Below are positions 7,542 to 15,717 of a stretch of DNA of 34,221 nucleotides, piece after piece. A model generated the notes under the pieces. It searched no databases. It had not been told where the DNA came from and worked only from the letters and a program-made list of their open reading frames with translations. How positions within the stretch are numbered: the stretch's first letter is position 1; the number at the start of each line of letters is the position of its first letter. Position numbers and translations under genes: made by a program. This DNA is from Dictyobacter arantiisoli. GTDB taxonomy: Bacteria; Chloroflexota; Ktedonobacteria; Ktedonobacterales; Ktedonobacteraceae. The stretch is taken from assembly GCF_008326305.1 (NCBI RefSeq), contig NZ_BIXY01000079.1, forward strand, positions 1-34,221. Direction: 5' to 3'.

Positions 7542-8204
7542 ATGCAATATATACTGAGTGGGTATAACTATGATCTGACTGATCCTGGGAGTATTCCAAA
7601 TCTTATCGTGCAACATATCTATCTTGTCGGCGTTGCGATGCTCATTTCACTGATCATTGCTATCCCCATCGGCATTGTCGTGGCGCGGAACCGCTGGCTG
7701 TATACGCCCGTGGTCACCTTTACTGGCATGCTCTATAGCATCCCCGGAATCGCCTTTCTGGCGCTTCTGATCACGATACCCTGGATCGGATTGAGTTGGG
7801 CCACGATTATGATCCCACTGGTTGCCTATACCCAGCTCGTCTTGATTCGTAATACAGCCACAGCCATTAATGGCATCGATCCTTTATTGATCGAAGTTGG
7901 CAAATCCATGGGCATGAATCGCTGGCAGTTGTTGACTCGCGTCACCTTGCCACTGGCCCTGCCCGTCATCGTTGCGGGCGTGCGGATCGCGACCGTGACG
8001 ACCGTTGGAACCGCCTCCCTGGCCTCGCTGGTGAACGAGGGAGGATTGGGAGATCTCATTTTTAAAAATCTGACCAGTGGGGATGAGCAAGCAATTATCG
8101 CCGGAGCGATCCTCATGAGTGTGTTCGCGGTCGTAGCCGACCTGATCTTACTCGGCATTCAAATGTTGTTAAGTCGGGGACGGAGCGCGACCTCGGTTGC
8201 ATAG
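7542..8204 (+). CDS. Osmoprotectant ABC importer permease 1 (OpuCB-like)
   Basis: A 220-residue membrane protein of the BPD_transp_1 type with about five or six transmembrane segments, for example IYLVGVAMLISLIIAIPIG and PVVTFTGMLYSIPGIAFLAL. The cytoplasmic EAA-like loop (VGKSMGMNRWQLLTRVTLPLALP) docks to the ATPase. The segment GIDPLLIEVGKSMGM is typical of OpuCB/OpuCD permeases. An AAGGAG ribosome site precedes ATG 7542. It lies 42 bases after the ATPase gene and pairs with the next permease to make the channel. Confidence 0.9.
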   Translation: MQYILSGYNYDLTDPGSIPNLIVQHIYLVGVAMLISLIIAIPIGIVVARNRWLYTPVVTFTGMLYSIPGIAFLALLITIPWIGLSWATIMIPLVAYTQLVLIRNTATAINGIDPLLIEVGKSMGMNRWQLLTRVTLPLALPVIVAGVRIATVTTVGTASLASLVNEGGLGDLIFKNLTSGDEQAIIAGAILMSVFAVVADLILLGIQMLLSRGRSATSVA

Positions 8205-8216
8205 AAGGGAGAAACT

Positions 8217-8867
8217 ATGAACGCACTCTGGCAATTTGTGACCGATCCAGGCAATACCTTTGCCAGCCATACGATTGCATATTTACAAATCTGCGGCATC
8301 TCCATTTTCTTTGCGATCCTGATAGGCGTCGTCTTAGGTGTGGCCGTATCGCGCAGTCCTCTGCTGGCCTTTGCAGCAGTGAATGTAAGTGGATTGATGC
8401 GAGCGATACCCGTGATTGCCTTTCTGATTGCCGCCTTGCCCTATCTGGGCACCGGCTTTAAACCGACCGTCATTGCCCTGATCGTGCTGGGTATTCCACC
8501 AGTGCTGCTGAACACCTATACAGGCATCCGTGGAATTGATCCCGCGATCATTGATGCCGCACGTGGCATGGGCATGACGCAATGGCAGATTATTACCCGT
8601 ATCCAGACGCCACTGGTGCTGCCGATTATCGCGGCCGGGGTGCGTACCTCTGCGGTACAAATCGTGGCCACGGCTACCCTGGCAGCCATCATCGGGGCGG
8701 GCGGATATGGTGAATATATTATTGATGGCTTAAATCGACTCGATAATACCGCAACGCTGGCGGGCGCGATTCCTGTCGCGCTCCTGGCGATTATTGTAGA
8801 ATTATTTATGAGTTGGTTACAACGCGCATTGACTCCCGCAGGACTGCGAGTCAGTGCCAAAGTGTAA
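8217..8867 (+). CDS. Osmoprotectant ABC importer permease 2 (OpuCD-like)
   Basis: A 216-residue permease similar to the previous gene product. It has the same GIDPAIIDAARGMGMTQWQ loop, hydrophobic segments such as GISIFFAILIGVVLGVAVS, and a glycine-rich C-terminal half (AAIIGAGGYGEYIIDGL) typical of the family. A GAAGGGAG ribosome site lies just before ATG 8217, only 12 bases after the first permease stop, so the two are co-translated. Together they form the membrane channel. Confidence 0.9.
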   Translation: MNALWQFVTDPGNTFASHTIAYLQICGISIFFAILIGVVLGVAVSRSPLLAFAAVNVSGLMRAIPVIAFLIAALPYLGTGFKPTVIALIVLGIPPVLLNTYTGIRGIDPAIIDAARGMGMTQWQIITRIQTPLVLPIIAAGVRTSAVQIVATATLAAIIGAGGYGEYIIDGLNRLDNTATLAGAIPVALLAIIVELFMSWLQRALTPAGLRVSAKV

Positions 8868-8995
8868 GCATCCTTTCGGGATACGGTTGTAGAAAGCAAG
8901 CATACTGCTTCTAGCTCGACTGTGATGGTATGTACGTTGAAGCACAACCGATCCATTTTTTATATTGTGCATCCTTGGAGCATTCAGGAGGAAAA

Positions 8996-9979
8996 ATGCC
9001 CTCATTATTCCGCTCATTACGAGCAAAAACCCTTGTTATCTTTGCCTGCCTGCCTTTATTCATCCTGGCAGCCTGTGGCAATAGCAGCACCACCACAACC
9101 GGTGGTGGTTCCAGTCCCAGCAATCCTAACGCCAATGTCACGCTCACTGTAGGCGGTAAACTTGATACCGAATCAAAGATTCTCACCAAGATTTATACCC
9201 TTGCGCTACGTGATGCTGGCTTTAAAGTAAATGAGAAAGCAGCCTTTGGTAATAATACAATCGTCTTCTCTGGTATCAAAAGTGGTGCCATCGATCTCTA
9301 TCCAGAGTTCACAGCCACCGGCCTGGATGCTTTGAAGAAAACATCGTCTCTTGACGATGCCAAAGACTATCAGACCGTCAAAGATGGCTTCAAACAGCAG
9401 TTCCAGATCGACTGGCTGGATTATGCACCACTCAATGACACCTATGCAGTCTGTGTCCAGCAGGGGAACAGCCTGGGACTCAAGACGATCTCTGATCTGG
9501 CTAGCAAAGCCAAACAGGTTACCTTTGATCTGCCCAGCGATAGCACCTATGTGTTCGATTATTTGAAACCCAAGTACAATCTGACACTGAATAGCTTCAA
9601 AGATGTGCATAAAGTTGACTATACGATTGGCTTCAAGGAAGTGAGCGGCGGTCAGGCGCAGGCCAACTTCTGCTATTCCACAGATGGTGGCATTACTACC
9701 AACAAACTGACAGTCCTGGCCGATGATCAGCATGCCTTCCCTGCCTATCATCCTGCTCCAATCGTGCGCGCCAGCGTTCTGTCAAAGTCGCCAGATATCG
9801 CGACCGCCCTGAACGCGCTCGCACCTAAACTTACCACCCAGACAAGCCTTGATCTGCAACAGCAGGTTGCCAAGAATATGAACAACAATATGTCTCAAAA
9901 TCAGGCAATCTACCAGGCAGCCAAAGCATGGCTACAAAATCAGGGTCTCTGTAAGAAATCTGGTTGCGCCAATAGCTAA
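8996..9979 (+). CDS. Osmoprotectant ABC importer substrate-binding lipoprotein (OpuAC/OpuCC-like)
   Basis: The start at ATG 8996 is fixed by a perfect AGGAGG; a longer frame from 8930 is unlikely. The 327-residue protein has a lipoprotein signal (LPLFILAAC, Cys about 24), a Ser/Thr/Gly-rich linker and an OpuAC-type binding domain: VGGKLDTESKILTKIYTLAL, KSGAIDLYPEFTATGLD, TYVFDYLKPKYNLTL and the closing MNNNMSQNQAIYQAAKAWL. The YPEFTATGL segment is typical of proteins that bind glycine betaine, choline or carnitine; the exact ligand cannot be told. It is the last gene of the importer operon, 128 bases after the second permease. Confidence 0.92.
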   Translation: MPSLFRSLRAKTLVIFACLPLFILAACGNSSTTTTGGGSSPSNPNANVTLTVGGKLDTESKILTKIYTLALRDAGFKVNEKAAFGNNTIVFSGIKSGAIDLYPEFTATGLDALKKTSSLDDAKDYQTVKDGFKQQFQIDWLDYAPLNDTYAVCVQQGNSLGLKTISDLASKAKQVTFDLPSDSTYVFDYLKPKYNLTLNSFKDVHKVDYTIGFKEVSGGQAQANFCYSTDGGITTNKLTVLADDQHAFPAYHPAPIVRASVLSKSPDIATALNALAPKLTTQTSLDLQQQVAKNMNNNMSQNQAIYQAAKAWLQNQGLCKKSGCANS

Positions 9980-10003
9980 AGCATTCGCCTTGGCTAGCTT
10001 ATC

Positions 10004-10050
10004 AATAGACCCTACACAGAGAAGATGTGTGCAGGGTCTATTCTTATTGT
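10004..10050 (+). terminator. Intrinsic terminator of the osmoprotectant operon
   Basis: AATAGACCCT (10004-10013) pairs with AGGGTCTATT (10033-10042), with an inner CACA/TGTG pair, and is followed by TCTTATTGTTACTTTT. It begins 25 bases after the binding-protein stop codon. Confidence 0.85.
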
Positions 10051-10158
10051 TACTTTTGACAAAAGACGGGATTTAGTAGTTTTGTTGTATACTATCAAAG
10101 TCGAAAAATAGAGCGAATCATTCCACTCTCCAGGAATGGATATGATAAGGAGCACTTT

Positions 10159-11067
10159 ATGCGTTTAGGATTGCAGGTTCCCAGTTTCACCTGGTCTAAC
10201 GGTCAGAGTGAACTCGGAGATACTTTTGCGATGATTGCCGAGCGCGCTGAGCGGGCCGGTCTGCATAGCCTGTGGGTGATGGATCATTTCTTCCAGATTC
10301 ATATGGTCGGACCAGCCGAAAATGAAATGCTTGAGGGTTGGAGCGCCCTGGCCTTTGCCGCCGGTCGCACCAATCGGATTAAACTCGGCACGCTGGTAAC
10401 AGGTATCACCTATCGCCATCCCGGCGTGTTGATCAAAACAGCGACGACGTTAGATGTGCTTTCCCATGGACGAGCCTATCTAGGAATTGGCGCAGCCTGG
10501 AATGAGCAAGAGCACAAGGGACTGGGGATTCCCTTTCCGCCTCTGGCCGAGCGCTTTGAGCGGCTGGAAGAGACCTTAAAGCTCGCCCATCAGATGTGGG
10601 CTGGCGATGATAGCGCCTTTACTGGGAAATATTATAATCTTGAGCGTCCACTCAACTCACCGCTATCGGTGCAAAAGCCTCATCCACCCATTATGGTTGG
10701 CGGTGGTGGTGAAAAGAAGACGCTGCGTCTGGTGGCACAGTATGGGGATGCCTGTAATCTTTTTGCGCGTATCGGCAAAGAAGAGTTACAGCGCAAGCTA
10801 GGCATCCTTCAGGAGCACTGCGCACAACTGGGACGCCCCTATGCGGAGATCGAGAAGACCACGCTGGATAGCATCCAGATCACAAAAGATGGTCATGGCG
10901 ATACCCTCTCGCCCAATGCAGCTATCGATCTGTTTGGCAGTCTGGCTGAACTTGGCATCGATCAGGCCCTATTTAGCCTGCGCAATGCCAACGATATCGA
11001 GGCCTTTGATCTGCTCGCCACACGGGTCATTCCAGAAGTCGAGAAAATCAAAGTCGCCGGGCGTTAA
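10159..11067 (+). CDS. F420-dependent LLM-class oxidoreductase
   Basis: The 302-residue protein belongs to the luciferase-like monooxygenase superfamily, F420-dependent branch. The N-terminus MRLGLQVPSF, the segment AERAGLHSLWVMDHFF and the core LGTLVTGITYRHPGVLIK are family hallmarks. YLGIGAAWNEQEHKGLGIPF and PIMVGGGGEKKTLRLVAQYG form the cofactor-binding end of the TIM barrel. The substrate cannot be told. A clean AAGGAG precedes ATG 10159. The next gene, 32 bases on, encodes another F420-type enzyme, which supports use of F420 by this organism. Confidence 0.9.
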   Translation: MRLGLQVPSFTWSNGQSELGDTFAMIAERAERAGLHSLWVMDHFFQIHMVGPAENEMLEGWSALAFAAGRTNRIKLGTLVTGITYRHPGVLIKTATTLDVLSHGRAYLGIGAAWNEQEHKGLGIPFPPLAERFERLEETLKLAHQMWAGDDSAFTGKYYNLERPLNSPLSVQKPHPPIMVGGGGEKKTLRLVAQYGDACNLFARIGKEELQRKLGILQEHCAQLGRPYAEIEKTTLDSIQITKDGHGDTLSPNAAIDLFGSLAELGIDQALFSLRNANDIEAFDLLATRVIPEVEKIKVAGR

Positions 11068-11099
11068 TATCAACTGGACAAAAGAAGAGAGATCCAACG

Positions 11100-11543
11100 A
11101 TGGCAGAGCAACAGGCAATCCTGACAACGGCGGAAAGCAACTTTGTACAACGGCAACGGGTCGCCCGGCTGGCGACATCCGATGAACAGGGAAGTCCCAC
11201 CCTGGTGCCTGTCTGCTATGCCTTCGATGGACACTATTTCTTTACCCCTTTAGATGAAAAACCCAAACGCGTCGCGGTTACACAACTGCGGCGCGTCCAT
11301 AACATCGAAGCTCGCCACGAGGCCAGCCTGCTGATCGATCAGTACAGCGACGACTGGTCACAACTGGGATATGTCCAGATCTATGGTCATGCCGAACTGC
11401 TTTATCCCGCTGCGCCCTTGCATGAGCATGCGCTCCCACTCCTGCGCGCTCGCTATCAACAATACCAGAGCATGGCGCTGGAAACACTTCCCATCATCCT
11501 CATCACCCCGCTCCGCATACGCTCCTGGGGGCCAGCCATCTAA
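11100..11543 (+). CDS. PPOX-class F420-dependent oxidoreductase (split-barrel flavoprotein family)
   Basis: The 147-residue protein is a small split beta-barrel of the PPOX/FDOR type. The N-terminal helix and strand (AESNFVQRQRVARLATSDEQ), the next strand pair (SPTLVPVCYAFDGHYFF), KPKRVAVTQLRRVHNIEAR and the central VQIYGHAELL are typical of the subfamily annotated as F420-dependent. It ends with RIRSWGP, a motif at the C-terminus of this group. It probably reduces or binds F420 with an unknown partner. It forms a two-gene unit with the LLM oxidoreductase upstream. Confidence 0.85.
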   Translation: MAEQQAILTTAESNFVQRQRVARLATSDEQGSPTLVPVCYAFDGHYFFTPLDEKPKRVAVTQLRRVHNIEARHEASLLIDQYSDDWSQLGYVQIYGHAELLYPAAPLHEHALPLLRARYQQYQSMALETLPIILITPLRIRSWGPAI

Positions 11544-11556
11544 CCTCACATAGCGG

Positions 11557-11766
11557 CCACCCTTCACGGGCAATACCGCTTAAAGAACATGAGCCTACCG
11601 CGGGATTGCCCGTACGATGAACGGGAAAGCGCACCTCGGTTGCGACCTTGGCACGCACCTACATCGCTGCCCAACGCTCTGTCTCAAGCCCCGGCATCGT
11701 TGTTGGAGTTCGAATACCCTTGTTCATCATTCCTTGTATTGAAGCGGGATTGCCCTTCACGGGTGG
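11557..11766. mobile_element. Small element with imperfect 25-bp inverted repeats (MITE-like), 210 bp
   Basis: Positions 11557-11581 and 11742-11766 are inverted copies of a 25-bp sequence ending CCACCC...GGGCAAT.CCGCTT. They agree except for an internal TTCAC/GTGAA inversion and one further base. A third partial copy (GCGGGATTGCCCGTACGATG) lies at about 11600. There is no credible reading frame. It fills most of the gap before the RNA ligase gene and is unlike the element at 100-361. Confidence 0.5.
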
Positions 11767-11865
11767 AGACGCATTCATATCTCACTCCGTAGAACGATGG
11801 AAGCAATGATACAAGTAAAAACCATATTCTACACAATCTAAGAAGCAAGCGAGGAGAAAATTATT

Positions 11866-12651
11866 ATGTCTATGCTCTATAAATATCCCCGCACACCGCA
11901 TGTGGAAGGTTCGGGCATACAACGCGGCGACGAAGATTTGAGGATGTTGCCTCTACGCGAGTTACCTGGACACTATGTGGTGGTTGAGGAGAAGGTGGAT
12001 GGGGCCAATAGCGCGCTTAGCTTTACCGAGGATGGTCAGCTATTATTGCAAAGCCGGGGCCATTATCTCAGCGGTGGTCCCAGAGAGGTGCAATTCCAGT
12101 TGCTAAAAAGCTGGGCCCATAGCCATAGCGCGGCCTTCTGGGATGTGCTGATGGATCGCTATATTCTCTATGGCGAATGGCTCTATGCCAAACATACGGT
12201 CTTTTATACAGCGCTCCCCCATTATTTCCTGGAGTTCGATATCTATGATAAACAAACAGGCACCTTTTTGAGTACAGCAAAGCGCCGCGCCTTGCTGGCA
12301 CAATTACCGTTTGTATGCTCGGTCAGAGTGCTCTTTGAAGGACAACTTCAGAGTACGCAGCAATTACTTGCTCTCCTCACCCGCTCTCCTTATATCGAGT
12401 ATAATCATCTAGAACAACTACGTGAGTTGTGTACGAAAAAGCATCTCAATAGCGAGCAGGCATTGAAAGAGACTGATCCCAGTACCTTGATGGAGGGTCT
12501 GTATATCAAGATAGAGACCAGCGAGAGTGTACAGGAACGCTGGAAATATGTGCGCGCTGGCTTTCAGCAGGCCATGCAAGAGTCAGAGAGCCACTGGATG
12601 AATCGTCCGATTATCCCTAATCTCTTGAGCAAAACGGCCTCGCTCTTTTGA
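11866..12651 (+). CDS. RNA ligase family protein (Rnl2-like nucleotidyltransferase)
   Basis: The 261-residue product is an ATP-dependent RNA ligase core. The nucleotidyltransferase motifs appear in order: motif I VEEKVDGANS with the lysine that would be adenylated (about residue 45), motif Ia LLQSRGHY, motif III YILYGEWLYAKH, motif IIIa YFLEFDIYD, motif IV LMEGLYIKIE and motif V ERWKYVR. There is no long C-terminal extension, so this is a compact enzyme. A GAGGAG ribosome site precedes ATG 11866. It should seal 3'-OH/5'-phosphate nicks in RNA. The next gene encodes an HD phosphoesterase/polynucleotide kinase that would produce exactly such ends, so the pair looks like a repair cassette. Confidence 0.9.
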   Translation: MSMLYKYPRTPHVEGSGIQRGDEDLRMLPLRELPGHYVVVEEKVDGANSALSFTEDGQLLLQSRGHYLSGGPREVQFQLLKSWAHSHSAAFWDVLMDRYILYGEWLYAKHTVFYTALPHYFLEFDIYDKQTGTFLSTAKRRALLAQLPFVCSVRVLFEGQLQSTQQLLALLTRSPYIEYNHLEQLRELCTKKHLNSEQALKETDPSTLMEGLYIKIETSESVQERWKYVRAGFQQAMQESESHWMNRPIIPNLLSKTASLF

Positions 12652-12714
12652 GGCGCAGTAATCAATTACTGATGATAAGCAATAGAAAAGTTAGTATGAA
12701 CAGAGAAAGATTAA

Positions 12715-13896
12715 ATGATGTCGAAATTGCATGACCCGGCAAGCATACAAAAACAACAGGATAGCTCTTTCCCTTTTTGTCCCGATCCAGCCCAGGGATG
12801 GAAACTCGACTGGGAGGGCGTCCAGCAGCAGTTTTCCTGGATACGTGCCATGGATGGTGTTCCTCAATATCCAGCCTATCATGCGGAAGGGAATGTACTG
12901 ATCCATACGCATATGGTGGCTGATGCTCTGACACAACTGGCTGAATGGCGCGCTTTACCTGCAATGGAACGGACAATCCTCTTCGCCTCCGCGCTGCTGC
13001 ATGATGTCGCTAAACCTGTGTGCACAAAAATTGAGCCGGATGGCATGATCAGTTCCCGTGGACATGCACGCCGAGGCGAGTTTATAGCTCGCCGTATCCT
13101 CTGGACAGGCACGGAACTGGCTGCTCCTGTCCCCTTTATCGCACGCGAATATATCGCGCGCCTGGTACGCTGGCATGGTTTGCCACTGCAATTCTTGAAT
13201 CGCGCCCATCCAGAGAAAGCCGTGATTGAGGCCAGCCAGAGTATTCGGATGGATCATCTGGCGTTGCTTTCTGAGGCCGATGTGCGTGGTCGTATCTGTG
13301 CCGATCAGGCAGAGCTACTGGAGCGGGTGGAGCTGTTCCGTCTCCTCTGTCAGGAACAACAGTGCTATGACGCACCATATGCCTTTGCTACTCCCTATAG
13401 CCGCTTTGTGTATCTGCACGACGAGAAGGGTGATCCCAATTATCAAGCTTACGACGATACGCAAAGCGAGGTCATACTTATGGCTGGATTGCCCGGGGCG
13501 GGGAAAGATATCTGGTTGCAGAACCACGGTCCCGATTGGCCGGTAATCTCGCTGGATGGGATACGCAAAGAATTGAAGGTCACCGCTACCGATGACCAGG
13601 GGCATGTGGTCCAGCTGGCCCGTGAACGAGCACGAGAATATATGCGCCAGGAACGTTCATTTGTCTGGAATGCGACCAATACGACACGAATGTTGCGCCG
13701 TCAATTGATTGATTTTTTTATATCTTATGGAAATCGCACTCATATTGTATACATTGACACCCCTTATAACGTCTTATTACAGAGAAACAATGAAAGGCAT
13801 GCAAATCTTCCTGAAGAGATTATTGAAAAGTTAGTGGACAAATTAGAGGTTCCAGATATCACAGAAGCACATCAAGTGGAGTGGATACAGCAGTAA
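12715..13896 (+). CDS. HD phosphoesterase-polynucleotide kinase fusion (HD-Pnk-like)
   Basis: The 393-residue protein has an HD domain (about 40-200) and a P-loop kinase domain (about 245-390). HD metal ligands are seen in IHTHMVADAL, ALLHDVAKP, RGHARRGEFI, RLVRWHGLP and LLSEADVRGRI. The kinase has Walker A as GLPGAGKD, the Asp-x-x-Arg motif ISLDGIRKEL and a lid NNERHANLP; the usual Ser/Thr after the P-loop Lys is Asp here. This matches the published architecture of HD-Pnk, in which the HD part removes 2',3'-cyclic or 3' phosphates and the kinase phosphorylates 5'-OH ends. It follows the RNA ligase gene by 63 bases on the same strand. Confidence 0.88.
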   Translation: MMSKLHDPASIQKQQDSSFPFCPDPAQGWKLDWEGVQQQFSWIRAMDGVPQYPAYHAEGNVLIHTHMVADALTQLAEWRALPAMERTILFASALLHDVAKPVCTKIEPDGMISSRGHARRGEFIARRILWTGTELAAPVPFIAREYIARLVRWHGLPLQFLNRAHPEKAVIEASQSIRMDHLALLSEADVRGRICADQAELLERVELFRLLCQEQQCYDAPYAFATPYSRFVYLHDEKGDPNYQAYDDTQSEVILMAGLPGAGKDIWLQNHGPDWPVISLDGIRKELKVTATDDQGHVVQLARERAREYMRQERSFVWNATNTTRMLRRQLIDFFISYGNRTHIVYIDTPYNVLLQRNNERHANLPEEIIEKLVDKLEVPDITEAHQVEWIQQ

Positions 13897-13932
13897 AAAA
13901 ATCTTCACGGTTTGTGTATTTGAGGAGAACAT

Positions 13933-15639
13933 ATGCTCGCAGAAACTCACTATCGCTATCCATCTAGTAAACTCATCCTTGCTTGCTTTATAGTGCTCAC
14001 CCTTCTACTCAGCGCCTGCACACCTGCCGGAACTCCCACCAGTTCGACCCATACGAATTCAGGGCAAATCACCAATGGAGGAACCTGGATCGATGATCTG
14101 GTGAATGAACCAGATTCGTTGCTTCCTAATGCAACGGTGCAGACCTTTTCCCAGATGGTAATGCAGGCACTCTATGCCCCACTCTTTATTGGGGATTCCC
14201 AGGGGCAGATCCATGCCGGAATCACGACCCGCGTGCCCTCAGTTACCAATGGCGATATCAGTCAGGATCAAAAAACCTGGACCTTTCATCTTCGGCCTCA
14301 TCTGGTCTGGTCGGATGGGCAGCCATTGAATGCCGATGATGTCTATTTTACCTGGCAGCTCTGGAAAAATCCACTGTTCGCCGCCTCAAACACGTCTGTA
14401 ATTAAACATATACAATCCGCGCAAGTCTCATCAGACAAGCTCTCTATCACCTTTCATCTCACTAATCCTTTTGCACCTTTCCTGACCGCCTGGACGGATG
14501 GTGGATTCGCTCCACTCCCACAACATCACTTTGCCAATATGGCACCTGGAAACATTAAGAAGTCCAGTGATAATCTTTTCCCAACAGTGACCAGTGGACC
14601 ATTCATGATGTCCGAAAGCAAACCGGGCGACCATTATACGGTCATACGCAATCCAAAATATTATCTAGCCTCGCAACACTTGCCGCATCTGGATAAGATT
14701 GTCTTCCGTGCTGTGGGCAATCAGGCGACAATTCTAGAGGACCTAAAATCTGGCGTGGTCGATTCGGCCTGGTTTCTGGACTCCTCAAAGATTCCATCTT
14801 ATCAGAAGTTAAACAACTATCAACTCATTCAAAACACCTCAGCCGGCTATGAAGCATTGCACTTCAATGAGAATAATCCAGCCTTAAAAGATGTCGCGGT
14901 TCGTCAGGCCATCTCAATGGCAATTGACCGTTCAACCCTGATCAAAGTAGCTCGCCTGGGTTCTGCTCAGATTCTCTGTACTGATCATAGTGCGGCCTAC
15001 CAGCCAGGCTATCAGCAAGAGGCCCCATGTCCCGCATTCAATATCGACGCCGCCAATAAACTGCTGGATAATGCAGGCTGGAAGACTGGTTCAGATGGTG
15101 TGCGACAAAAAAATGGCATGCGACTGGAATTGAAATATTCAACCACCGCCAATAATGCATGGCGAGAAGAAGATGAGACGATCAATCAGGCGAATTTCTT
15201 AAAGATTGGCGTCAAGGTAGACATTCAGAACTATCCATCCTCAACCTTCTTCAGCACCTTTCTGGGCGGCGGCAAGGCTGGCACATATGATCTGGCTGAA
15301 TGGTCAAGCAGCTATAATTATGATGCCAATGATGCATCTAACTTTGCCTGTAACCAGATTGGCTCATCCAACTTCAACTGGTACTGTAATCCACAACTCG
15401 ATGAGCTCTTCACCCAGGAGCAACAAACGACCGATGCAACGGCACGGCAGCAAGTCTTCAACCAGATTCATAGTATCTTATTAAAGGATGTCCCGGTCGC
15501 GGTCATGTTCAATCCAAACGACATCTCTATCGCAATGAAGGGCACCCATAACTATAAACCCGGACCTTTTGTGGCATCGGAAACTGTCAATCTGATGGAC
15601 TGGTGGTGCGATAATGGCACCTGCCCGGCGAAAGGCTAA
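13933..15639 (+). CDS. Oligopeptide/dipeptide ABC importer, substrate-binding lipoprotein (SBP family 5)
   Basis: The 568-residue protein has a lipobox signal (VLTLLLSAC, Cys about 29) and a family 5 solute-binding fold. Typical segments are WIDDLVNEPDSLLPN, TWTFHLRPHLVWSDGQPLNA, DDVYFTWQLWKNP, the signature AVRQAISMAIDRSTLIK, and a C-terminal QVFNQIHSILLKDVPV. TGAGGAG precedes ATG 13933. It should bind peptides or another small solute outside the cell and deliver it to the two permeases that follow. A 36-base gap separates it from the RNA-repair cassette, but that is probably only chance closeness. Confidence 0.92.
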   Translation: MLAETHYRYPSSKLILACFIVLTLLLSACTPAGTPTSSTHTNSGQITNGGTWIDDLVNEPDSLLPNATVQTFSQMVMQALYAPLFIGDSQGQIHAGITTRVPSVTNGDISQDQKTWTFHLRPHLVWSDGQPLNADDVYFTWQLWKNPLFAASNTSVIKHIQSAQVSSDKLSITFHLTNPFAPFLTAWTDGGFAPLPQHHFANMAPGNIKKSSDNLFPTVTSGPFMMSESKPGDHYTVIRNPKYYLASQHLPHLDKIVFRAVGNQATILEDLKSGVVDSAWFLDSSKIPSYQKLNNYQLIQNTSAGYEALHFNENNPALKDVAVRQAISMAIDRSTLIKVARLGSAQILCTDHSAAYQPGYQQEAPCPAFNIDAANKLLDNAGWKTGSDGVRQKNGMRLELKYSTTANNAWREEDETINQANFLKIGVKVDIQNYPSSTFFSTFLGGGKAGTYDLAEWSSSYNYDANDASNFACNQIGSSNFNWYCNPQLDELFTQEQQTTDATARQQVFNQIHSILLKDVPVAVMFNPNDISIAMKGTHNYKPGPFVASETVNLMDWWCDNGTCPAKG

Positions 15640-15661
15640 AGCAGACATGTGAAACGTAGAG

Positions 15662-15696
15662 AAGAAGGACCCGACCGCGAGGGTTCGGGCCTTCTT
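15662..15696 (+). terminator. Intercistronic hairpin between binding-protein and permease genes
   Basis: AAGAAGG-A-CCCGA pairs with TTCGGG-CCTTCTT, a 12-13 bp stem with one bulge. A poor T-run follows, so it is more likely a partial terminator or an mRNA-end stabiliser that keeps binding-protein transcripts more abundant than permease transcripts. Confidence 0.6.
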
Positions 15697-15717
15697 TGCA
15701 TGGGAAGGTTGGTGTTA

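Noticed and set aside
10056-10093. TTGACA and TATACT before the LLM oxidoreductase
   Set aside because: The spacer is 26 bases, too long for a normal promoter, so it was not listed.
15649-15717. Longer N-terminus of the DppB-like permease
   Set aside because: It is encoded by the intercistronic hairpin and gives no DppB-like sequence; ATG 15718 gives the typical start.
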